Assembly: GCA_964017235.1 (NCBI GenBank) | Contig: OZ024933.1 | Coordinates: 94,145,432-94,209,431 of the forward strand | Direction: 5' to 3' | Length of the DNA stretch: 64,000 bases | From: Sabellastarte sp. h YS-2021 | Taxonomy: Eukaryota; Annelida; Polychaeta; Sabellida; Sabellidae | Part shown: one piece after another, positions 34,549 through 44,484 of the stretch | How the letters are laid out: each line of letters opens with the position of its first letter | How positions within the stretch are numbered: position 1 is the stretch's first letter | The notes under the pieces: generated by a model | What the model was told of the DNA's origin: nothing | Databases searched by the model: none | Seen by the model: the letters and a program-made list of their open reading frames with translations, nothing else | Program-made: the position numbers and the translations under genes

Positions 34549-36558
34549 GCTAGGGCTATTAAACAGTAAAACCAAATATAACTCCAAGTCTAACCTGTCG
34601 AAAGAACAGAGACTTGGCCTTAAACAGTCAGCTGATAATCCAGAAATTATCATCAAAAAGGCAGATAAAGGTTCAGCAGTAGTGGTTATGAACACCACTG
34701 ACTATCTCAGAGAAGGCTATAGACAGTTGAGTGACATCAAGTATTACACCAAATTACCCAATGACCCAACTGACACAGTAGCCGACAATGTCACCAAAAC
34801 CTTAACAAAGATGAGACACAAAGGTCTCATCACTGAAAAGAATTTTGAACACCTGAACCCAGACAACTGTACTGAACCAGGTTTTATATGTTACCAAAAT
34901 TCCATAAAAAAGGTGTCCCAGACAGACCTATCTGCAGTTCGGTCAACCACCCAACTAGCAGAATCAGTAAATTAGTGGATGAACATATCAAAGAATATGT
35001 CCCTCAAACTAAATCCTACATAAGAGATACTCAGGATTTTATTAAGAAAATCAAATCCTTAGGTTCAATTCCTGAAGGTGCTATACTATGCACCTTAGAT
35101 GTTTCTTCTCTGTACACTAACATCCCCAATAATGAAGGGATATTAGCTGTAGCAGCTAAACTGAGGCAAGACCCCTCTAAAGGACCAATTGCCAATTTCA
35201 TACTTGATCTACTGAAACTTGTTCTTCACAGTATGAACTTCACTTTTAATGGTGACCATTATCTTCAAACAGGTGGCACAGCCATGGGCACATCCTTAGC
35301 CCCCAACTATGCCAACCTGTTCATGGATAGATTTGAAACCAAAGCCTTAGATGGTTACCCACTAAAACCACTAACATGGACAAGATTCATTGATGATATT
35401 TTCATGATTTGGACTCATGGGGAGGAGTCTCTCTGAACAAATTCATTGAAATACCTAAATTCTCTACACGAGACTATTAAGTTCACCCATGAAATGAGCT
35501 ACACTCAAATTGACTTCCTTGACACTACAGTCAAATTTGGTGAAAATAGGACACTCATCACAACCCTATACAACAAACCCACAGATACCCACTGTATCTG
35601 GAACACTCCTCAGCACATCCTAATAGTATCCTTACTAAGGAACCTTATGGACAATACCTAAGGCTAAGGAGGATTTGCAGTCTGGACCATGATTTTGAGC
35701 TTAATGCCAAAAAACTCACTGGATACTACCTAAAAAGAGGGTATCCTTTTAAGTCCTTAAAGAAACATTACCACAGAGCAAGGAAATTCACCCAAGATGA
35801 ATTACTTGACACTGTCCCACGCCCACAAAATGATATACCTGTCATGGTCACTCAATTTAACCCCACCAATCCACCCATTGGTTCCCTGGTGAGGACTAAT
35901 TGGAACATTATCCAAAACACAGAAGAACTCACTCAGAACTTCAAGGACAAACCTTTAGTTGGATACAGGAGACTACCAAATCTCAAGGACATATTGACCA
36001 ATAGTAGTATCAACTACCCACCTGTCCCCAAGTCTTTGGGGACACCCCTAGTGCATGTGCCAGTATGCACCAGATTAGGGAAATGCACCTACTGCCCTAA
36101 GATCAAGAAAGTGGAGCAAATCACCAGTTTCCACAGCAAAAGGATATTTAAATGTCAAGCACTTCCACCCAAGCACAAAATTACGTGTGAGCTATCTAAT
36201 GTAATTTACATGATAAATTGCAACCAGTGTGGTCTCCAATATATAGGAGAGACCAAAAGGCCAATCAGAAATAGGATGTATGAACACTACAGTAGTGTTT
36301 AGAAATTCCAAGCCGAAAAGGCCACTCCAGTCTCAAGGCACTTCACACAGAAAAATCATTCTGTGAAAAACATGGAATTAAGCATCTTGCAATGGATGGG
36401 GGATCCAACCAGCCCAAATGCCACAACCAGGCGCAGGCGCCGAGAATTATACTATATTTGGGCATTCCCCACACTCCACCCAGCAGGCATCAACATGTTT
36501 GTCTGAAGCTATGCCCTCTCACAGCACCCATTACCCAGGTGCCCCCCTTGTCCTACTT
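34549..36558 (+). mobile_element. Penelope-like element, 5'-truncated, flanked by 15-bp direct repeats
   Basis: A 2-kb insertion codes for an RT followed by a GIY-YIG endonuclease, the domain order that defines canonical Penelope-like elements. It lies exactly between two copies of TACTATACAATAGAG (34534-34548 and 36559-36573), which I read as the target-site duplication. The 5' end lacks the upstream part of the protein. Two frame changes and three in-frame stops inside the coding region show that it is dead. Confidence 0.85.
34585..36506 (+). pseudogene. Penelope-type RT plus GIY-YIG endonuclease, broken
   Basis: Pieces in order: 34585-34880 has the N-terminal ADKGSAVVVM motif region; a frame change near 34880 leads to LPKFHKKGVPDRP and the RT core, with LDVSSLYTNIP at about 35095-35130, GTAMGTSLAP at about 35274 and the catalytic FIDD at 35386-35397. 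A TGA at 35434-35436 interrupts the same frame, which runs on to 35661. A second frame change lies at about 35660-35690. The last frame covers a cysteine-rich linker (CTRLGKCTYC, about 36067) and the GIY-YIG domain (VIYMINCNQCG, YIGET, R..NRM..H; 36200-36300). It crosses a TAG at 36301-36303 and finishes at TGA 36504-36506 with the usual domain end (HPAGINMFV). Enzymes of this type nick DNA and prime reverse transcription there. Confidence 0.88.
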
Positions 36559-37261
36559 TACTATACAATAGAGCTTCTATTGTTGGAGAGCTAGAGATTA
36601 ATTGGAAAAGTAGTTCTCTTTCATTGTGGATATCCTTACACCATTTAAGTTAATCTGAAGTCAATCTAGAAGATGATAGTTCATTATCTTTTTAGCACTG
36701 CTGTTTAAACTATCAAGACATATTGGTGACAGATTGGGTTACTAATGATCCTGTTTTAGTCTTATACTAGGCGTCACTTGCTGCTGTAAAATCAAGGTTA
36801 AATTGTTATTTTGCTTTTAATCACCTAGGATCATATTTAGACAGACCATCAGTATATTGACATTATGTCATCACTCTGCGGCGGGGGCGTACGCGTACGC
36901 ATCCGCGTCCGCGTGAACAACTTCTTCTCCAAAACTACAAGGCCTAGAGACATGCTGTTTTTTTTAAAAGATACCTTATCTATCGAGGATGAAAAATTGT
37001 TCAAGGCATGCAAATCTGTCTGTTCGTCTGTTTGCTAGAGACATTACAAGGGGGGTATCCCCACCAAAAGTGTGAAAATTTCAACTTTTTATCACAATTT
37101 TCTCAGTGACTATTGCAGGGATTTCTCTCATATCTTGCATATATGTACTAGGCCAGAGGTAGATTCTCTTGTGTGAGTATGAGACCTGGATCTGTCTTAC
37201 TTTTTTTTTAATAAATTTTTTTAATAATTTTTAATGCATTAAAATTCATGAAATCATGCAC

Positions 37262-38700
37262 TAAATCACTTATAACTTCAAAAGTGTTGCATTTACAGCA
37301 TTTTGTGAAAATATGTTGTTCAGCTACTTTTTTCATAGCTACAATATGGTGAGTAAGTTGGGTGTCTGTCTCAATAGCTAAGTGAGTAATAGCTACTTTT
37401 GGGCTTTTCAGTAACTTCCATTATGAGTAAAATCACTTGTAACTTAAAAACTATTGCATTTAGAGAATTTTGTATAAATATGTTATTCAGCTACTTTTGG
37501 GCCAGCTATAACATAGTGAAATTTCAGACCTGTAGCTCATGGCATAGCTGAGTAATAGCTACTTTTAGGTTATCACTGTTGAGTAAATCGCTTATAACTT
37601 GAAAACTATTGCATTTAGAGAATTTTGTTAAAATATGTTATTCAGCTACTTTTTTCATAGCTACAATATGGTGAGTAAGTTGGGTGTCTGTCTCAATAGC
37701 TAAGTGAGTAATAGCTACTTTTGGGCTTTTCAGTAACTTCCATCATGAGTAAAATCACTTGTAACTTAAAAACTATTGCATTTAGAGAATTTCGTATAAA
37801 TATGTTATTCAGCTACTTTTGGGCCAGCTATAACATAGTGAAATTTCAGACCTGTAGCCCATGGCATAGCTGAGTAATAGCTACTTTTAGGTTATCACTG
37901 TTGAGTAAATCACTTATAACTTGAAAACTATTGCATTTAGAGTATTTTGTTTCAATATGTTATTCACCTATTTTGGGGTCAGCTATAACATAGTGAAGTT
38001 TCAGACCTGTGGCTCATTTCATAGCTGAGTAATAGCTACTTTGAAGTTCTCACGGTTGAGTAAATCAGTTATAATTGGAAAACTATTGCATTTACAGAAA
38101 TTTGTGCAAATATGTTATTCAGCTACTTTTGGGTCAGCTATAACATAGTGAAATTATAGACCTATAGCTCATGGCACAACTGAGCAATAGCTATTCTCAG
38201 GTACTGACTGCAGAGTAAATCAGCTATAACTTGAAAAATATTGCATTTGGAGTATTTTGTTAAAATATATTGTTCACCTACTTTTGGGTTAACTATAACA
38301 TAGTGAAATTACAGACCTATAGCTCATGGCATAGCGGAGCAATAGCTATTTTCAGGTTCTCACTATTGAGTAAATCAGTTGTAGCTTGAAAACTATTGCA
38401 TTTACAGTAGTTTGCTTAAATATGTTGTTCACCTACTTTTGGGTTAGCTATAACATAGTAAAATTTCAGACATGTAGCTCATTGCATAGCTGAGTAATAG
38501 TTCCTTTGAGGTTCTCACTGTTGAGTAAATCAGTTGTAACTTGAAAACTATTACATTTAGAGTAATTTGTTAAATATGTTATTCACAGAATTTTTGGTCA
38601 GCTATAACATAGTGAAATTGCAGACCTCTATGTCATGGCATAGCTGAGCAATAGCTACTTTCAGGTTCTCACTGTTGAGTAAATCATTGTATCCACTGGA
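37262..38700. repeat. Tandem array, 155-bp unit, about nine copies
   Basis: CTATTGCATT anchors fall at 37451, 37606, 37773, 37928, 38083, 38238, 38393 and 38548, giving steps of 155 except one of 167. The 167-bp step and the block GGTGAGTAAGTTGGGTGTCT appear in two early units, which points to a higher-order duplication of a unit pair at the left side. Confidence 0.93.
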
Positions 38701-38869
38701 TAGCCGCAGTGTGTAGAGAGAGATTTCACCATTACTGCTCTGATGAAAAAAAATATTATAGCTAGCTTTCTTAAGTTTGCAGTATATATTAATAACCATA
38801 AAATGTTGTCTGGGAATATTTTTGGCCTCATTTTGAGAAACAAGATGGCCACCACAGGTGTTTTTTGTC

Positions 38870-39090
38870 AGTCATGAAAAGTGCTTATATCTCCCTTATT
38901 ATTGATCCTAGAGGTTTGGGATGATAAACCAACCTGTAGGAAATCATGGGCTGTGAATCTGTTGATATGGTCCGATTTGACCTTGGAACCCTCCTTCAAG
39001 GTCAAATGAGGATAGCGAAAATTGAAAGTGCCTACAACTCGCTTATTATTGGTGACAGAGATTTGGGATGGTAAACCATCATAATACCAT
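38870..39090. repeat. Two units of the 145-147-bp family seen at 1-250
   Basis: GAAAAGTGCTTATATCTCCC (38876) and GAAAGTGCCTACAACTCGCT (39024) are about 148 bp apart, with TCCGATTTGACCTTGG and CCTCCTTCAAGGTCAAA between, as at positions 1-200. Confidence 0.8.
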
Positions 39091-39255
39091 TTACAGGGCA
39101 CAACTTTTTTATCCTTTTCTTCTGTCAGCTTCAGAATTTCTTTCGAACTTGCTGTCTAGTTACCATTTACTGTATTTCTGTACAGCCCTTTTCCTGATAA
39201 TTATTCTGTCCTCTAATCACCTTCACAAATCAAAAACACTCAGTCAGCTGACACA

Positions 39256-39273
39256 GTGCCCGTTCACGGGCAC
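39256..39273. other. Perfect hairpin, likely element terminus
   Basis: GTGCCCGT and ACGGGCAC are separated by TC: an 8-bp GC-rich stem with a 2-nt loop, followed by TCTCCTCTTG and then T-rich DNA. It is isolated in otherwise AT-rich sequence. Confidence 0.7.
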
Positions 39274-39289
39274 TCTCCTCTTGTTTATA

Positions 39290-41140
39290 TGTTATAGTGA
39301 TTTGGATTAGAGCCTATAGCCATAGAGGTAAGGTATGGGAAATCCAGGCATCCCAGGAGAACCATTTACAATGGTTTTAGCCATTTTTTTAAATTTTGAA
39401 ACCTTATTTTTTTTTCAAGGGAAACCTTTTTAAAAGCTGAATCCACCAGGTGTTCTCCACCAGGTTGCAAGTGTGACAGACTAAATTTCTTGTCGGTCTG
39501 ATAGAGAAAAAGTGTGAACATTGTCTTTTAAGATTGTCAATTTAAGATGATTGTGTTGAGAGATTGGGCTGATTGAATTAGCTGTCAATCTGGCTGGAAA
39601 TAAAGGGATGAATACGGTAGGGTGGAGTAGTGGCTCTAAATCAACTCTAATGAACTTATTTCCCCAATAATTCTATAGTATAACCTCAGATAGCCTTGCA
39701 ACAGGCCTTGGTTCCAAAGGAAATACAAATTGGTGCAGGATTCTCAGCTTCAATATAATCTCAAAATTTAGAATGAATATCTATTGATATTGATACATAA
39801 TAAATAAATGTGCTAATTTTTTAATTTTCAATAAAATCACCTTTAATCTTAAATGTATTCTGTATAAATGTATAAGTATTCTTTATCCTCTGATAAACTT
39901 TTAACCTTACCCTCAGTGATTACCAAGTTGGGTAGCTTCTTGCTTGTGTCCAATGATTTTGTTGCATTATCTGAACTGCCTACTATTCTAATACCACACG
40001 GATGTGTCAGTGAATCTGATTAGTTGAGAGGAAAAAATCTTTGCATTATAATCCTGCATAATAGTCCACTTAATTATTGCCCATATAAAAACCAAATAAA
40101 AGTGTCATTGAAAAGAAGATTTATACCTAATTTTACCCTTTTCGTATTAGAATAGTAGTAATCCAGCACTGGTTGGACATTATGTAGAATTATGCTTCGC
40201 CTTTGTGGTTCTAAACTACCAATCGGACGATAACTCTGTATAATGTCCACCTAGTGATAGATTATCACTAAAGTATACACTGCTTTCTTTTATCCACTCA
40301 ACTGTCATAATATGATCTATACAGTGTGCTGAAAACAACATTAAATATAAATCAATTACTCAATCAAAAATAACTGCTCACAAAACATTTATGAATACAG
40401 AAAAGGTTAAAAGACCCTTACGACACACTGATAAACATGTTTTGCCTGTTTTGCAGAATCCCCAAGATCTACTTTGGCACCAGAACACACAAGCAGATTG
40501 CACAAATCGTACGGGAGTTGGGGAAAACTGCGTATAGCGATGCCAGGTAAGAGAAATCTGAATCATGGTGTGGTTTCCATTGGTGATAAACTAAAAGAGT
40601 AGTTTGGAAATACTGCTCAGTGTGTTGATAACAATATCGAAGCAATATTGAAATTGACACTCTACATTGAAATTCAGAAAGACTGGGCCTCTACCAGACA
40701 GTCCTAGAATATGGAACCAGACCCTAAGGAAAGAACATTGTTTTGATCAAACTATGTTACAACATTGATCCCGACAGAGGCCTGTTCATATTTTCCCACC
40801 CTGTACCGTGTTATTATCTGAGCCAATAATATGTCATTAAATAATCTGTAATGGCAGACAGGTATATTATTACATTATTACCTCTTCTATTTATCTTATT
40901 GATATTATTTTAGACTTTCTATCAAGCTTTGTTGAGCAAATGCACTATTAATTCTATAAGTGGCACAATGAATATCGATCATGGCTCTTGAACAGGATGT
41001 AAAACACCAACTTTAATTTTGACTTTGAAATGTGATAGATAGTGTGATCTGTGATACCATTTAGTTGTAATGAAAATTAAAAAATAAATATTTTGACAAG
41101 ATAGGATAAGCTAGTTGTCATTTTCGATTAAATGCCGTTT
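39290..41140. other. Unassigned, with SINE remnants
   Basis: An imperfect hairpin is formed by GGTTGGACATTATGTAGAAT (about 40170) and its complement at about 40226-40250. 40270-40360 resembles the 3' half of the 7.7-kb SINE (ATATGATCTATACAGTGTGC). 40975-41020 carries a lone SINE end (GCTCTTGAACAGGATGTAAA). No coding region is supported. Confidence 0.45.
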
Positions 41141-41141
41141 G

Positions 41142-41146
41142 AACAG
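41142..41146. other. Target-site duplication, left copy
   Basis: AACAG directly before the LTR is repeated at 45863-45867 directly after the other LTR. A 5-bp duplication is usual for Ty3/gypsy integrases. It fixes the LTR limits two bases inside the longest repeat match. Confidence 0.75.
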
Positions 41147-41410
41147 TGTCAAGTAGAGGATGGTTAGTCTTTTTGTAGTGTTTGTTTTCTTCTTGCTTTT
41201 CCTGGGTTGTCTACTTGACAATTGGTTGAATTCAAATAAAATATACAAGATGTAGTTTTCAACAAATAATTCTTTATTTCAACAAAGTTATTTTTCACAA
41301 AAAAGTTACAAAGTGTTTTGATGGTGCCTCAGTTATAATCCTGTTCTGTTCACTACTCTGGTCAAAAGTCTCTCTGATGAAAAATCCTGCCTCTCTAGCT
41401 AAACTGGCCC

Positions 41411-41418
41411 TTTTTATA
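41411..41418 (-). promoter_or_regulatory. LTR TATA box
   Basis: TATAAAAA on the minus strand, followed by GGGCCAG. Its place, about 140 bp ahead of the AATAAA, makes a coherent U3/R/U5 order. The active copy would be the equivalent site at 44749-44756. Confidence 0.6.
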
Positions 41419-41484
41419 ACAAACTGTGGAATGCAAGCCCTGAGTCACAAACATTTCTCTCTCTGGAATGCTACAGGAACTAAT

Positions 41485-41803
41485 GGTCACATGTTCACAT
41501 AATTCAGTAAGATGTCCAAATACAGAAGTCACATGATCAAGGATTTTAGTAATTTAGTAAATTCTTATATACATTTTGGTCATGTGACCAAAACATTGCC
41601 TAAAAAGGATCCATAAGGGGTCATGTGACCTGTCTTCATAAGAAATGCAGGTAACCATGTGACCAAGGAATAAGAACTGGTGGTGGTCATGTGACCTATT
41701 ATCTAAGAGTTTTGCAGATAACAGTACCTAATATGGAGGGTCATGTGACTAGCAGGGAATTATGGGAAAGACTGGTTCTTAAGCTTGAGAATGTCATGTG
41801 ACC
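41485..41803 (-). promoter_or_regulatory. Cluster of about eight TCATGTGA-type motifs in U3
   Basis: GTCACATG or its complement CATGTGAC occurs at about 41486, 41528, 41579, 41620, 41655, 41686, 41740 and 41793. Most are TCATGTGA(C), and three sit in GGTCATGTGACC. The cluster lies 65-390 bp upstream of the TATA box in the coding orientation. TCATGTGA is the known M-box/E-box form bound by MITF/TFE bHLH-zip factors. GGTCA-NN-TGACC could alternatively be read as an inverted nuclear-receptor half-site pair. Function is inference. Confidence 0.6.
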
Positions 41804-42530
41804 ACATATTTTGCCAAACTCATTTCTAAATATGGAAAGATGTTCCTGTGTCTGGATTCCTAAGCTATGAAGCCATGCTTCTCATTCCCTGTACTTGTAT
41901 AACCTTCTAACTTATATAAAAATGACCAGAGTTCTTTTGATATTGTAACAAAATGTAAACTTTAATTACTGGAACTAAGAATAAGTAATTAAAATGCACC
42001 ATATAAAACACTGATTGTTATAACATATGAACCCTTGATTAATAACTACATTTGTATTCAACTGTTTACACAGAACAACTTGTCATAATATTTCTACTAA
42101 ATATTGACCCTGGATTATAGATGTACTGGCTTATTTCTTTTATTTCATTTAGAAATTAATTATTCTGATTGCTTATGTTAATAGAAGTGATTTAATTAAC
42201 ATCGGTCTATGACAAGTCTTATAAACACAGCATATTTAGGATGGCATGATATTTTACAACACTGAGTATGTGCTGTGAATGACAGCAAGCAAATGAACTT
42301 CATGCTAACACTAACACACACTAAGCACAAACAGAAGAGAGATGTTTGTATAAATGGTAATGCATGCATCTTACCTAAACATATAAACTATTTTGACATC
42401 TACTGTATATCATAAGTATACTTATGATGTTTAAAAGTATTTCTGATCTATATTTTACTGATTAATTTTACTAAGATCAATTAAACAATTAATAGTAATT
42501 AAAATGATTCTTCTTCTCCCTAATAATATT

Positions 42531-42540
42531 CTCCCCCCTT
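42531..42540 (-). other. Polypurine tract
   Basis: On the minus strand AAGGGGGGAG is followed by AATATT and then the LTR start. A purine run directly ahead of the 3' LTR primes plus-strand DNA synthesis in LTR retroelements. The six bases between tract and LTR are slightly more than usual. Confidence 0.7.
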
Positions 42541-42706
42541 CAACAGAAGTCATGTCCTCATGACTTAGTTCAAACATAAGAGATAACTGAGTACTAAATT
42601 AACTACATGAAAATACAAACAGAACTAACATATTTGTAGTGTAAAGTAATAAACCCCAAAATTACAGTTAAACCACATTGTAGCTGATTGACACACACTA
42701 TAAACT

Positions 42707-43330
42707 TCAAACAGACAGCAGACTTAGTGGCACATCTTGACCCTTAATATGCAGAATACCAGTGGAGCAGTCTAGTTTGGCCTGGTGTTTTGTAAGAAAA
42801 TCAAACCCTAAAATGGCAGGGTGATTGGTGTTGGTGACATAAAATGTGTGCTGAAAACCCTTACTGCCCAGCTTAAAATTCAACATAACCTTGCCATGGA
42901 TCTGGAGATTTTGACCATTTACCGTTTTTGCAACCAACCTATCAGTGTCAGTATTCAAATTTATCTTGCTCTGTTTACACAATTCTCTATAAGCTGCGTC
43001 ATTTAGAATTGATATTGTTGCTCCAGTATCACAAAGAAATTTTACATCTTTACCAAACAACTTTCCTGTAACAACATTACTATGTGAACCTACAAATGGT
43101 ATAACATGAATTTTTCCACTTACAGTCTTTGGTAGTCCTGTTTCCTTTCTTGTCTGTGTCACTGTCAGCACTGCTTCCTGTTCTGTCTGTGTCCCTCTTG
43201 GTACTGCTCTTGGTTTGATCTGTGTTCCTGTCATTGCTTTGTCAATGTCTTTTCTTATTGTCTCTGTAATTGGTGGATCTGCACTTTGTTGCCCCATCTG
43301 GTTGAGTGAATGAGATGGGGCACCTTCTAG
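42707..43330 (-). CDS. pro: Retropepsin-like protease, expressed as Gag-Pro by -1 frameshift
   Basis: This frame is entered at the slippery site and continues 207 codons to a TGA at 42709-42707. The open frame reaches back to 43489 but has no ATG in the overlap, which supports frameshift expression. A Ser/Thr- and Gln-rich linker of about 70 residues leads to the protease. The catalytic DTG, in FLCDTGATISILN, is at post-shift residues 101-103 (43030-43022), and the second conserved stretch, ILGFDFL, is at about 173-179. Retropepsins act as dimers to cut Gag and Gag-Pro during particle maturation. Nothing codes for RT after the stop. The frame is intact, with no sign of decay. Confidence 0.88.
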   Translation of the reverse strand, partial: LEGAPSHSLNQMGQQSADPPITETIRKDIDKAMTGTQIKPRAVPRGTQTEQEAVLTVTQTRKETGLPKTVSGKIHVIPFVGSHSNVVTGKLFGKDVKFLCDTGATISILNDAAYRELCKQSKINLNTDTDRLVAKTVNGQNLQIHGKVMLNFKLGSKGFQHTFYVTNTNHPAILGFDFLTKHQAKLDCSTGILHIKGQDVPLSLLSV

Positions 43331-43336
43331 TTTAAA
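43290..43336 (-). promoter_or_regulatory. Programmed -1 ribosomal frameshift signal
   Basis: On the minus strand the slippery heptamer T TTA AAC (43336-43330) is in the correct zero-frame phase and is followed at once by the gag stop TAG. After a 7-nt spacer counted from the heptamer comes a perfect 10-bp stem: TGCCCCATCT (43322-43313), a 13-nt loop, and AGATGGGGCA (43299-43290). Slipping one base back puts ribosomes exactly in the protease frame. The heptamer, phase, spacing and stem all match the classical design. A short CACT/AGTG pairing of loop and downstream bases might add a pseudoknot. Confidence 0.88.
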
Positions 43337-44286
43337 GGAACTTGCTCTCCACTTCTTCTTCCCTGGAACTGGTGTTGTTCTGCTTTCCTCCTGCATTGTG
43401 CCTTGTAGTGGCCCAGAATGTTGCAAAAAGAGCACACAACTCCCTTCTTCTTCAGGCATGCATCTGTACTGTGTCCTGACATCTGACAATAACTACAATA
43501 AGGTCCCTGGTTGTAGTTGAAATTCTGTTGCTGTGGCTGCTGTGGCTGGTTTGGGTGTCTCATTTGTTGACGTGCTCTGTTTGGTGCTCGGCACTCCCTT
43601 GCAAAATGGCCTGGTCTCCCACAGTTGTAGCATACCAACCTGCCATCAGTTGTACGGCTTGATCTATTTGTGAGGGATTTGACCAATTCTACCAGCTCAG
43701 TCACTTCCTGTCTGGATGTTGATGGTGGTGGCGGTGGTGGTGGGGTGTTTACCATTTGTAGCTGCTGGAAACATTGTTTCAACTCACATATTTCTTCCCG
43801 CAGGCTGGTATCAATGGAGTTGGGGAACAGACTCTCCCCCAGAAGGGCTGCCTCTTCTGCTTCATCCAGGGTGTTTACGTTTCTCCCATACACAAATTGC
43901 CTGAGGTCTGGTCTGAGGTTGTCAGTATATATCTGGATACGTTCATCCTCTGCCTGGTCTACTGTGGAAAACAGTTCCAGCATGTCTCTGGTGTACTGGA
44001 ACACAGTTTCCCGTGGCCCCTGTTTCCTTGAATGGATTTCATACCTCCTTCTCCTCTGGCTGTTTCTGGTGTCAAACTTCGTCAATAAGGCCTGGCGAAA
44101 GATGGCAAAGTCCTGTATATTTACTGCATCACTTCTTGCCCAGGCTTGAGCAAGGCCGCCAAGGTTATGGTACATCAGCAACCCCCTGTCATTGTTATCA
44201 ATGTGTGCTAGGTTACAGTAGGATTCAAAATCTTGAACCCATGTCCTCACATTCTCTGTACCAGTAAATTTATTTGGCAGGGGCAT
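43327..44286 (-). CDS. gag: Gag polyprotein with three zinc knuckles
   Basis: It runs 319 codons from the first in-frame ATG (44286-44284) to TAG (43329-43327). The frame is open a further 100 codons upstream, into U5 of the 5' LTR, with Lys-rich and Gln/Pro-rich wording but no ATG, so the true start may be non-AUG or come from a spliced leader. Residues about 1-150 match the retrotransposon Gag capsid type (PNKFTGTENVRTWVQDFESY; ARSDA; FDTRNSQRRRRYEI). A seven-proline run lies at about 182-188. Three CX2CX4HX4C knuckles are at 219-232, 264-277 and 285-298. Gag would package element RNA into cytoplasmic particles. The frame is intact. All plus-strand frames opposite it are shadows. Confidence 0.88.
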   Translation of the reverse strand: MPLPNKFTGTENVRTWVQDFESYCNLAHIDNNDRGLLMYHNLGGLAQAWARSDAVNIQDFAIFRQALLTKFDTRNSQRRRRYEIHSRKQGPRETVFQYTRDMLELFSTVDQAEDERIQIYTDNLRPDLRQFVYGRNVNTLDEAEEAALLGESLFPNSIDTSLREEICELKQCFQQLQMVNTPPPPPPPSTSRQEVTELVELVKSLTNRSSRTTDGRLVCYNCGRPGHFARECRAPNRARQQMRHPNQPQQPQQQNFNYNQGPYCSYCQMSGHSTDACLKKKGVVCSFCNILGHYKAQCRRKAEQHQFQGRRSGEQVPLN

Positions 44287-44462
44287 GTTGTACCTAGGGG
44301 TGTAGTTTCTGACTGGTATTTCTTGCTGTTGAGGCTGTGGAGGCTGATCTGCATTTCCCTGTCCACTGGTTGAGGCACCATCATTCTGTTCGTTGTGTTT
44401 GGGGTTTACTTTAGGTCCAATTTTTTTTTCTGGCTTTTTTTTTTCAGCTTCTCTTGAAGTTA

Positions 44463-44480
44463 GTCCCAGCAGGGCCTCCA
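44463..44480 (-). other. Primer-binding site
   Basis: On the minus strand TGGAGGCCCTGCTGGGAC lies four bases after the 5' LTR end. It begins with the TGG expected to pair with a tRNA 3' CCA. I cannot name the tRNA with confidence. Confidence 0.65.
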
Positions 44481-44484
44481 AAAT

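Larger units (their letters stand above)
36855..39285 (+). mobile_element. Second 155-bp-array element, with terminal hairpin
   Basis: The head at 36855-37260 is homologous to 24645-25030. It includes an alternating GC-rich stretch (36877-36915: GCGTACGCGTACGCATCCGC and on) and AACTTCTTCTCCAAAACTAC. Then come about nine 155-bp units, a non-repetitive stretch (38701-38869), two units of the 147-bp family (38870-39090), and a perfect hairpin at 39256-39273 followed by TCTCCTCTTG. That a single element spans all of these is inference. A 3' hairpin about ten bases from the end is what rolling-circle elements show. Confidence 0.55.
41147..42524 (-). repeat. 3' LTR (in coding orientation)
   Basis: Matches 44485-45862 at a constant offset of 3,338 bp. 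On the coding strand it starts ATTAGGGAG and ends CTACTTGACA. In that direction U3 holds a cluster of TCATGTGA motifs (41803 down to 41485) and a TATAAAAA (41418-41411). An AATAAA is at 41278-41273, putting R at roughly 41385-41255. An 11-bp inverted repeat (TGTCAAGTAGA at 41147 and its complement at 41210) lies in U5. The coding-strand 5' end is AT, not the canonical TG. Confidence 0.9.

Noticed and set aside
43670..44267. Plus-strand frames of 62-159 codons opposite gag
   Set aside because: They are antisense shadows of an intact Gag with clear zinc knuckles and have no domain of their own.
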